Below, one piece after another: positions 47,478 through 53,365 of a DNA stretch of 53,365 nt. Both the position numbers and the translations under genes were made by a program. Location: positions 1 through 53,365 of the forward strand of contig JAJRWH010000006.1 in assembly GCA_024276935.1 (NCBI GenBank), in the 5' to 3' direction. Under the pieces are notes generated by a model, which saw only the letters and a program-made list of their open reading frames with translations, was not told the DNA's origin and ran no database searches. Origin of the DNA: Deltaproteobacteria bacterium. GTDB taxonomy: Bacteria > Desulfobacterota > Desulfuromonadia > Desulfuromonadales > Geopsychrobacteraceae. The number at the start of each line of letters is the position of its first letter. The first letter of the stretch is position 1.

Positions 47478-48266
47478 CTAAAGCAGAATGGCACTGAGCA
47501 GATAATCCCAGACCAATACCGTCACAGAGGCCAGAACGACTGAACTTGTTGTCGCCCGGCTGACCCCCTCGGCACCGAAACCACCACTACGCTCCCAATG
47601 CAGAAAATAACCCTTGGCGGTTGAAATCCAGACAATCAGCAGGCCAAAAACCAGCGACTTGATCAGCCCCATCTCAACGTCAACCCAGTGAACGCTTTGG
47701 TACATCCCCTGAAAATAGGTCCCGCCATTGACTCCAAGCATCAGACTGCCCACCAGATAACCACCAAAAATTCCCACAACATCAAAAATTGCGGTCAACA
47801 ATGGCATGCTGATAACTGCAGCAATAAATTTAGGCACCATCAGGTAACGCCAGGGATCGACGGCCATACATTCCAGCGCGTCAATCTGTTCCGAATTACG
47901 CATAATACCGATTTCGGCAGTCATGGCTGATCCGGCCCGCCCGATCACCATCAAGGCCGCGGTAACTGGGCCAAGTTCACGAATCAAACTCAGCGCAACA
48001 GCCGAACCAAGCAGGCCTTCGGAGCCAAACTTACGCAAGGTGTAGTAACCCTGCAATGCCAGCACCATCCCGGTAAATCCCCCCGTAAAGAAGATGACAA
48101 AGATTGAGCGGGCTCCGATAAAATTGATCTGACGTATGACAGGAAAAAAACGGTAGGGAGGCGTCAAAACCCGCCACGAACACTGAAAAAGGAAAACCCC
48201 CATCCTTCCAGCCTGTTCCAGATAATACAGGGTGTAATCCCCAATCTTTCCAAACAGCAGCAGCAT
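47478..48266 (-). CDS. mlaE: MlaE, permease of phospholipid transport
   Basis: 262 aa. Five to six membrane helices. Family motifs GARSIFVIFFTGGFTGMVLALQGYY, ELGPVTAALMVIGRAGSAMTAEIGIMRNSEQIDALECMAVDP. Forms the MlaFED complex in the inner membrane. 21 nt after the methyltransferase gene. Confidence 0.95.
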   Translation of the reverse strand: MLLLFGKIGDYTLYYLEQAGRMGVFLFQCSWRVLTPPYRFFPVIRQINFIGARSIFVIFFTGGFTGMVLALQGYYTLRKFGSEGLLGSAVALSLIRELGPVTAALMVIGRAGSAMTAEIGIMRNSEQIDALECMAVDPWRYLMVPKFIAAVISMPLLTAIFDVVGIFGGYLVGSLMLGVNGGTYFQGMYQSVHWVDVEMGLIKSLVFGLLIVWISTAKGYFLHWERSGGFGAEGVSRATTSSVVLASVTVLVWDYLLSAILL

Positions 48267-48287
48267 ATCAGTAATCCATCATCAGCA

Positions 48288-48890
48288 TTATCCGAGCTTG
48301 CCGGCAACCAGCAAAAATGGCGCCCGGGGACGATTGGCAACTTTCACACTTACAACTTCAAATTCTCGTTCATCCAGCTCGGCAAAGAACTGTTCAACGG
48401 CCTTCGCTTCATCCTGACCTCCCGGATGGCCCGTATAAACCACGATCACAATCCGCCCCCCTGACGCAAGAATTTCACATCCGGTCTGCAATGCAGCCAG
48501 AGTCGAGTCAGGCCGGGTCACCAGGGTTTTGTCACCACCGGGAAGATAACCCAGATTGGCGATGATAACTCGGGGTGCCACCAGATTCCAGTTGCCGAGC
48601 TCGGCGTGACTGGTCTGGACCAGGCTGACTCCTCGAGGCAAAGAAACAACAGGTTCGTCCAGACGATGAACCCTGACCCCGGCCCTCTGCAACCTGGCAG
48701 CAGTCTGGTCAATTGCCTGAGGTTGCAAATCAAAGGCAAGGACAGATCCGTCTGCCCCGACTCTTTCAGCCAACATCAGTGTATCATAGCCATTCCCCGC
48801 CGTCAGATCGATGGCCAAATCACCCGGACGCAACACCTCGCCAATCAACTGGTGCCCGCGACTGATAACCTGCGATAATGCCTGAACCAT
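48288..48890 (-). CDS. MnmM/YtqB-like SAM-dependent methyltransferase
   Basis: 200 aa class I methyltransferase. DLTAGNGYDTLMLAERVG binds SAM, and NLGYLPGGDKTLVTRPDSTLAAL plus VVYTGHPGGQDEAKAVEQF are the hallmarks of the YtqB family. Members from Gram-positives (MnmM) methylate nm5s2U34 in tRNA; in this Gram-negative setting the same role is plausible but not shown. 3 nt after the TerB-like gene. Confidence 0.85.
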   Translation of the reverse strand: MVQALSQVISRGHQLIGEVLRPGDLAIDLTAGNGYDTLMLAERVGADGSVLAFDLQPQAIDQTAARLQRAGVRVHRLDEPVVSLPRGVSLVQTSHAELGNWNLVAPRVIIANLGYLPGGDKTLVTRPDSTLAALQTGCEILASGGRIVIVVYTGHPGGQDEAKAVEQFFAELDEREFEVVSVKVANRPRAPFLLVAGKLG

Positions 48891-48893
48891 TTT

Positions 48894-49346
48894 TCAACTG
48901 CCAGCAGATTCAAGCTCTTTGCGAACCTTGATCTTGGCATCTATCAGCTGACGGTGCGAAAGACCTATCAAATGGCCAAGCTGGTGCATCACCGCATCCT
49001 CATGGGCATCAAGATACCCGTCAGCAAATACCAGAGCCCAGAAGGATTCGATAATTTCCTGCTTTTCATCCTGACTGAAATTGCGATTGATCTGGCTGGT
49101 AAACTGATGCAGATCAGCACTCTGGCGCTGGGTATCCTCGGCCAGACGGATCAGTTCCTCTCCCGCGTCGCCATCAAGAGCAAACCGTTGTCGCAACACC
49201 TGACGGATCGACTCTCTTTCTGCTGCACTGAAATCGCCATCTACCCGCGCAATTTCAATCAGCAAAACAGCTGCAGCCAGGGGGATACGCTGAGAAGAGG
49301 GTTCGTTCGAGGTCGATTCAGAGCGTGAAAAAAAATTCTTAAGCAT
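48894..49346 (-). CDS. TerB-like protein
   Basis: 150 aa, helical. IPLAAAVLLIEIARVDGDFSAAERESIRQVL and a second similar half ESFWALVFADGYLDAHEDAVMHQLGHLIGL show the twin acidic loops (DGD, ADGYLD) of the TerB / co-chaperone DjlA-type fold. Family linked to tellurite response and stress, but the specific role here is unknown. First gene of the transcription unit leading through the methyltransferase into mla. Confidence 0.85.
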   Translation of the reverse strand: MLKNFFSRSESTSNEPSSQRIPLAAAVLLIEIARVDGDFSAAERESIRQVLRQRFALDGDAGEELIRLAEDTQRQSADLHQFTSQINRNFSQDEKQEIIESFWALVFADGYLDAHEDAVMHQLGHLIGLSHRQLIDAKIKVRKELESAGS

Positions 49347-49409
49347 AGCTACCCGATTTCTTTATTAAGGAACAATTTCATAAATGTGATGGCAAAAAAC
49401 CAGCATTAT

Positions 49410-49742
49410 TCAACTTTTATAACGAATCACCCGCGCCTTTTCCAGAGTGATCATTCCACCCAGCATAATTTTGTCGAACTGTGGAATTATCTGCTGAATC
49501 TTCTCTTCATTTTCTACAACCTCAATCACCATGGGCAACTCGGTCGAAAGGCGCAATAACTGATCGGTATGCATCACCGACCCGGCTCCGAAACCCGCAA
49601 CCCCCTTCAAGACAGTCGCCCCGGCAAACCCCTGAGATTGCAACATTTCAAGCAGTACCTTGTAAAGGGGCTGCCCCTGATGACGATCAGCTTCGCTGAT
49701 AAATATCCGCATCAGGGTTTTTTCTCCAGCAAATCCAGGCAT
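49410..49742 (-). CDS. DUF190 family protein
   Basis: 110 aa. MRIFISEADRHQGQPLYKVLLEMLQSQGFAGATVLKGVAGFGAG and PMVIEVVENEEKIQQIIPQFD fit DUF190, a PII-like ferredoxin fold. The start ATG 49742 has GGGAG 8 nt upstream; an in-frame ATG 49712 is the alternative. DUF190 genes habitually accompany crcB, as here. Possibly a regulator of the exporter. Confidence 0.88.
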   Translation of the reverse strand: MPGFAGEKTLMRIFISEADRHQGQPLYKVLLEMLQSQGFAGATVLKGVAGFGAGSVMHTDQLLRLSTELPMVIEVVENEEKIQQIIPQFDKIMLGGMITLEKARVIRYKS

Positions 49743-49755
49743 AAATCAATCTCCC

Positions 49756-50127
49756 TTACAGCTGCCGCGCCAGCATGACACCTGCAGCGACAGATAACAG
49801 ACAGAGGGTTATATTCAGTGCGACATTGGCTCCAGCCTGCATCAGACTCCCCTCTTCAACCAACTTCAGGGTTTCGTAGGAAAAGGTTGAAAAAGTCGTG
49901 AACCCCCCCATGAACCCGACAGTCAAACCAACTCTGATACCGGCAGGAAGAAGCGTACTGCGCAAACCAAAGGTCATTAAAAAACCGAGCAGAAATGACC
50001 CCCCGATATTGACCACCATGGTTCCATACGGCAGGCTGCGACCTAGCAGGGTGTATGTCCAGCCCGACACCAGGTAGCGTGAAATACACCCCAGGCCACC
50101 AAAAAGTCCGATCAGCAAAACTTGCAT
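49756..50127 (-). CDS. crcB: Fluoride ion exporter CrcB/Fluc
   Basis: 123 aa, four membrane helices. GGLGCISRYLVSGW, GTMVVNIGGSFLLGFL (pore Asn) and GFMGGFTTFSTFSYE (Phe box) are the Fluc signatures. Forms a dual-topology dimer that lets fluoride leave. No fluoride riboswitch pattern was recognised in the leader 50128-50260. Confidence 0.93.
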   Translation of the reverse strand: MQVLLIGLFGGLGCISRYLVSGWTYTLLGRSLPYGTMVVNIGGSFLLGFLMTFGLRSTLLPAGIRVGLTVGFMGGFTTFSTFSYETLKLVEEGSLMQAGANVALNITLCLLSVAAGVMLARQL

Positions 50128-50259
50128 AAAAACACCATTCCCCTTGATTCAAACTTGCCAAACACAACATTATCGGGCGATTTTGAGCAGCTGTCAATTG
50201 ATCAGATCACATCAGGAGATTCTTAAGCAAAGAAGATCGCACCACCCTTCTTTTCCGCC

Positions 50260-50289
50260 TTGCTCATTGGAGCAGATCCGGCCTATACT
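50260..50289 (+). promoter_or_regulatory. Promoter of the 6S-like RNA
   Basis: TTGCTC (50260-50265), 18-nt spacer, TATACT (50284-50289). Lies just upstream of a structured non-coding transcript with its own terminator. Confidence 0.55.
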
Positions 50290-50311
50290 GAGAACCGTAA
50301 CACTGACTGAC

Positions 50312-50501
50312 TCTCTGCCCTGCAAGTGAGGTCAGAACGTCCACGCGGAATATTTTTCAATCGGGAACTCTTTGAGTCGTCTGGTGTGCCAGCCCGCCTC
50401 TTGAGCGGGACGCCTGAAGGACGATCAGGGGAACCCACCTTACTGGTACTCGTAGTGAGGCCCACGACCCACGGCAGTGGTGGAGAGCTCAGGGTTACGC
50501 A
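50312..50501 (+). ncRNA. ssrS: Probable 6S RNA
   Basis: A ~190-nt non-coding stretch between crcB and the TraB gene with promoter before and terminator after. Ends can pair: CTGC and CCTG (~50314-50322) with CAGG and GCAG (~50490-50502). The middle folds into a long rod: TCGTC, TGGTGT and CCCGC pair with GCGGG, ACGCC and GACGA (50377-50424), followed by a small CCTTACT/AGTGAGG hairpin (~50438-50460). GCAAGTGAGG near the 5' end and AGGGTTACGCAG near the 3' end resemble the corresponding parts of E. coli 6S RNA. 6S RNA binds the RNA polymerase housekeeping holoenzyme. Assignment is by shape and short motifs, so moderate. Confidence 0.6.
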
Positions 50502-50532
50502 GCATCCTTCAAATTTGAGGGATGCTTTTTTT
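50502..50532 (+). terminator. Terminator of the 6S-like RNA
   Basis: GCATCCTTC (50502-50510) pairs with GAGGGATGC (50517-50525), loop AAATTT, followed by seven T. Confidence 0.92.
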
Positions 50533-50607
50533 CGCCTTCATCCTCGGCCTTCATGTTAAACTGCGCCGCAATTTCACTTATTTCACAAGATTAAAAAAGG
50601 AATCCCG

Positions 50608-51792
50608 GTGGATACTGAAACCGTCAACAACGTAGAACAACCAACTATTATCGAGCTGGATGATCGACAAATTATCCTGATCGGTACGGCGCATATCTCG
50701 CAGGAATCGGTCGATACCGTTATCCAGGCGATTGGTGAGCACCAGCCCGATACCGTCTGCGTCGAACTTGATGAACAGCGCTATCAATCCCTTATCAACC
50801 AGAAGAGCTGGGAATCGCTCAATATCAAGGAAGTTATCAAAAAAGGACAGATGCCCTTTCTCCTGACCAATCTGGCACTGTCGAGCTATCAGAAAAAGAT
50901 GGGGTTGCAAACTGGCGTCAAGCCGGGAGCCGAGCTGGCGGCAGCGGCAAAAATGGCTGAAGAAAGCGGGATGCACGTTGAATTGGTTGACCGTAATATA
51001 CGCACCACTCTGTTGCGCACCTGGCGCAAAGCCGGGTTCTGGAACAAGATGAAAGTGATGGCGGCCCTGCTGGGAAGCCTGTTCGAAAAACAGGAACTCG
51101 ACGAAGCCCAACTGGCTGAATTACGCAGCGGAGATACTCTGTCACAAATGCTCGAAGAGATGAGCAAACTGCTCCCCTCGGTGAAAACCATTCTGGTCGA
51201 CGAGCGCGATACCTATATGGCCTACCATATTCGCCATTCACCTGGCGATAAAATCGTCGCGGTCGTCGGTGCGGCGCACCTGCCCGGAATTGTCAAAAAG
51301 CTTCACGAAGAAATTTCTCCGGAAACAATTGCAGAAATCAGCAGGATCCCCGCAAAAAATAGCATTTCAAAAGCGATCCCCTGGGTGATCCCCGGCATCG
51401 TCATTGCGTTATTCATCGCCGGTTTTTTCTTTGGAGACCATCAGAAGCTGGCTAACGCTGCCATTGCCTGGGTGCTGGCCAACGGTCTGCTTTCAGCACT
51501 GGGAGCACTCATCGCCCTGGGGCATCCGTTAACGGTTATCTCGGCCTTCATTGCCGCACCGATCACCTCATTGAACCCAACTATCGGGGCTGGTTTTGTT
51601 ACCGCCTTTGTCCAGGCCTTTGTTGCCGCGCCGACAGTCCGCGATATGGAGCATGTCGGCGACGATCTGACCACCTTCAAGGGCTGGTGGCGCAATCGTC
51701 TGGCGCGTGTGATGCTGGTTTTCTTCTTTTCTTCCCTCGGTTCTGCAGCTGGCACTTTTATTGCGTTAGGATGGTTGAAAAATTTGTTGTAA
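50608..51792 (+). CDS. TraB/PrgY-family membrane protein
   Basis: 394 aa. N-terminal ~235 residues are the TraB domain: LIGTAHISQESVD, CVELDEQRYQSL, a conserved Glu/Arg-rich middle, VDERDTYMAYHI and VVGAAHLPGI; the two GTAH/GAAH His motifs recall the metal-binding GX2H repeats of the Tiki/TraB clan. The C-terminal part has four or so membrane helices. Founders of the family inhibit sex pheromone in enterococci; chromosomal bacterial and archaeal members are uncharacterised. GTG 50608 start with AAAAAGG upstream. Confidence 0.88.
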   Translation: MDTETVNNVEQPTIIELDDRQIILIGTAHISQESVDTVIQAIGEHQPDTVCVELDEQRYQSLINQKSWESLNIKEVIKKGQMPFLLTNLALSSYQKKMGLQTGVKPGAELAAAAKMAEESGMHVELVDRNIRTTLLRTWRKAGFWNKMKVMAALLGSLFEKQELDEAQLAELRSGDTLSQMLEEMSKLLPSVKTILVDERDTYMAYHIRHSPGDKIVAVVGAAHLPGIVKKLHEEISPETIAEISRIPAKNSISKAIPWVIPGIVIALFIAGFFFGDHQKLANAAIAWVLANGLLSALGALIALGHPLTVISAFIAAPITSLNPTIGAGFVTAFVQAFVAAPTVRDMEHVGDDLTTFKGWWRNRLARVMLVFFFSSLGSAAGTFIALGWLKNLL

Positions 51793-51855
51793 ACCGGGTA
51801 AAAATGAAAGAGGGCTGATTTTATCCAATTTCTCACAATCAATGTCGAGGATGTT

Positions 51856-53001
51856 ATGAATAAAAAAGCAAGATACTTCGGGCTGATTTTGATACTGGTT
51901 TCAACCTTGATGCTCGGTGCCTGTGGGGGTGGAGGCGGTGGGGGGAGTACCGGTGGAAGCACCTCAACATATGCAGAATATGTGTATGTAACAAATACTG
52001 CTGACAACAACGTCTCACAATTCAAGATCAGCTCAAGAGATGGGACACTATCCGGCAATTCCCCTGCGACAATCGACACTGGCCAAGTACAAAACTGGAT
52101 TGCCCTAGACCCTCAACAAACATATGCATACATTACGCACCCGGGGATAACGGATAATATATCTCAATACCGAATAGAGAATGACGGAACTCTCACTTGG
52201 ATCGCCGACAACGCTACCGGCAATAATCCATGGGGCGCAGTGATAGAGCCGTCAGGAAACTATCTCTACGTTGCCAATTCAAGCGACAATTCCATATCAC
52301 AATTTACCATCATGTCTGGAAGTGGACTTCTCGTTGCAAATGGTATGGCACCCACACCTACGAGCTCACCAACTTTCCCAGAAATACTCACCATTGACCC
52401 TTCAGGAGGAAATCTCTATGCAGCTTATTTTACAAGCAATGTCATAGTACAGTTCTCGATTCAATCTGATGGAACACTCAATTACGTGAACACCACAAAC
52501 GGAACGTTAGCAGCACCGATTTCGTCACCCAACAGCCTCGCAATTACACCCGATGGAAAATTCCTTTACGTCTCCAACCAGGATATTAACGAAGTATCCT
52601 ATTTCAGCATTGATCAAAACACCGGAGCTCTTGCAGGTTTGGGCAAAGTGCTGACAGATCCAGACGGTTCGACGTCGCCTGACGCATTGCCAAGTTCCAT
52701 CAGTATCGATTCAACAGGAAGTTATCTGTATGTAGCAAATGAAATTGACGACTCAGTCGCTGTCTACAGCATTGCTGCGGATGGGAGCCTTACAGTTGTA
52801 GAATATGAGCTTAATGTAACAGGGGCTTATGCCTTGGCAATCAGTCCTGGTGGTCAGTATCTCTATGTTACGGATGATACCAATGACAAGGTAAATCAGT
52901 TTTCAATAGATACCAACACTGGAGCGATTACGCCCATTGGAACGCCACAAAATGCGATCAGTCTTCCTGAATATATCACTACCATAGGAATCACCAGATA
53001 A
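51856..53001 (+). CDS. Secreted lipoprotein with lactonase-type beta-propeller
   Basis: 381 aa. Lipoprotein signal with lipobox LMLGAC (Cys23) followed by a Gly-rich linker. Then seven or so repeats of the form YVYVTNTADNNVSQFKI / GDGTLS... / YLYVANSSDNSISQFTI, the YVxN-type beta-propeller related to 6-phosphogluconolactonase. Likely a surface or periplasmic binding scaffold; no enzymatic residues can be claimed. The gene is A+T-richer than its neighbours. Confidence 0.85.
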   Translation: MNKKARYFGLILILVSTLMLGACGGGGGGGSTGGSTSTYAEYVYVTNTADNNVSQFKISSRDGTLSGNSPATIDTGQVQNWIALDPQQTYAYITHPGITDNISQYRIENDGTLTWIADNATGNNPWGAVIEPSGNYLYVANSSDNSISQFTIMSGSGLLVANGMAPTPTSSPTFPEILTIDPSGGNLYAAYFTSNVIVQFSIQSDGTLNYVNTTNGTLAAPISSPNSLAITPDGKFLYVSNQDINEVSYFSIDQNTGALAGLGKVLTDPDGSTSPDALPSSISIDSTGSYLYVANEIDDSVAVYSIAADGSLTVVEYELNVTGAYALAISPGGQYLYVTDDTNDKVNQFSIDTNTGAITPIGTPQNAISLPEYITTIGITR

Positions 53002-53016
53002 CTGAACGAATGAAAC

Positions 53017-53055
53017 CCCAACGGCCCCACCGCTTAAAGCAATGGGGCCGTTGGG
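53017..53055 (+). terminator. Hairpin terminator after the lipoprotein gene
   Basis: A perfect 13-bp stem, CCCAACGGCCCCA with its complement TGGGGCCGTTGGG, with a 13-nt loop holding a small GCTT/AAGC inner stem. The T-run is weak (CCTTA). Confidence 0.8.
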
Positions 53056-53152
53056 CCTTATCACATCCTCTCTGTCTTCAATCTGCCTGATCTCCTCCCA
53101 CTCCTGAAAATTACCCGTTGTCCTGATTTCACCAGAACACACCAGAGAGCCA

Positions 53153-53214
53153 GACTATTTTGCATTACTTTGCGCAATAGTCTTGACTATTTTGCATCAT
53201 GATGCACAATAGTC
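53153..53214. repeat. Two tandem 30-bp palindromes before the ATPase gene
   Basis: Copy 1 (53153-53182) and copy 2 (53185-53214) are 2 nt apart, period 32. Each begins GACTATTTTGCAT and ends GCAATAGTC or ACAATAGTC, and each is its own near-perfect reverse complement; copy 2 is centred on CATCATGATG. Copy 2 contains ATG 53199 and ATG 53202. Looks like a pair of operator sites or a self-recognising repeat. Confidence 0.88.
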
Positions 53215-53216
53215 GC

Positions 53217-53365
53217 ATGAAAAGAATACAGAAAAAGATTATCCAGCAGGATCTGAACAAGAAAATGGTTTTTCTTGTTGGTCCACGTCAAGTGGGAAAA
53301 ACCTGGCTGGCAAAAGAGGTGGCCAAAGAGTACAAAAATCCTTTTTACCTGAATTATGACCACCC
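53217..53365 (+). CDS. AAA ATPase of the DUF4143-associated type, 5' part (cut by window end)
   Basis: About 49 residues: MKRIQKKIIQQDLNKK then MVFLVGPRQVGKTWLAKEVA (Walker A GPRQVGKT) and NPFYLNYDHP. This opening is typical of AAA_14 ATPases that carry a DUF4143 domain at the C-terminus; the latter is outside the window. In-frame ATGs at 53199 and 53202 exist inside the palindrome; ATG 53217 is preferred because it lies after the repeat and starts the conserved N-terminus. No ribosome-binding site is evident, hinting at leaderless or repressed translation. Confidence 0.75.
   Translation, partial: MKRIQKKIIQQDLNKKMVFLVGPRQVGKTWLAKEVAKEYKNPFYLNYDH

Noticed and set aside
50128-50310. A fluoride riboswitch before crcB
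   Set aside because: No GG-GATG pseudoknot pattern could be found on the minus strand.
51441-52079. A 212-codon minus-strand frame spanning the TraB and lipoprotein genes
   Set aside because: Crosses two real genes; Pro-rich part is only the complement of the Gly-rich linker.

Overview
This 53 kb window looks like a chromosomal stretch of an anaerobic Gram-negative bacterium of the Desulfuromonadia (Geobacter / Pelobacter / Desulfuromonas relatives). That placement is inferred from gene content and order. The window has a joined kdsB-pyrG-kdsA-kdsD-kdsC-lptC-lptA-lptB-rpoN-hpf-ptsN-hprK-rapZ-PTS block, desulfoferrodoxin next to rubrerythrin, and a siroheme sulfite reductase divergent from APS-type sulfate assimilation genes. 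No prophage, integrase, transposase or CRISPR array is visible. Almost everything is dense, ordinary chromosome in tight operons.

Layout. 1-3.3 kb (+): the end of a periplasmic amino-acid-type binding protein, overlapped by a membrane histidine kinase and followed by a stand-alone receiver protein; this looks like a three-part signalling module. 3.4-6.5 kb (+): cyclophilin, MntP manganese exporter, and the agmatine-to-putrescine pair aguA-aguB. 6.5-24.7 kb (-): metK, then a long block that reads, in transcription order, kdsB, pyrG, kdsA, kdsD, kdsC, lptC, lptA, lptB (Kdo synthesis and LPS export), rpoN, hpf, ptsN, hprK, rapZ, mannose-type EIIA-EIIB-EIIC-EIID, HPr and Enzyme I. A LysR regulator precedes it. 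The block places envelope building beside sigma-54 and PTS regulation.

24.8-29.7 kb: a secreted transglutaminase-like protein (+) converges on an operon (-) of alpha/beta hydrolase, soluble PAS histidine kinase, rubrerythrin and desulfoferrodoxin. A 116-nt near-palindrome lies between the convergent genes. 29.8-38.7 kb (+): ilvA, a tiny Cys-rich protein coupled to a YgiQ-type radical SAM enzyme, a 530-bp non-coding stretch, then an acyl-CoA carboxylase made of a carboxyltransferase and an unusual 958-aa biotin carboxylase-biotin carrier protein. 38.7-44.1 kb: sulfite reductase (-) divergent from DUF2061, cysH (APS reductase type), cysD and a cysN-cysC fusion (+) whose kinase domain has lost several signature residues.

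44.1-50.1 kb: tRNA-Pro(UGG), then (-) a cyclic-nucleotide-domain protein and a complete Mla phospholipid transport operon (mlaE-F-D-A-C order of transcription), preceded by an MnmM/YtqB-like methyltransferase, a TerB-like protein, DUF190 and the CrcB fluoride exporter. 50.3-50.5 kb carries a promoter, a structured RNA that I read as a probable 6S RNA, and a strong terminator. 50.6-53.4 kb (+): a TraB-family membrane protein, a beta-propeller lipoprotein, and the start of an AAA ATPase of the DUF4143 type. The ATPase is preceded by two tandem 30-bp palindromes that overlap its potential start codons.

The least explained items are the tandem palindromes before the DUF4143-type ATPase, the 116-nt palindrome, the histidine kinases with an expanded dimerisation domain, the divergent biotin carboxylase, and the eroded APS-kinase domain.
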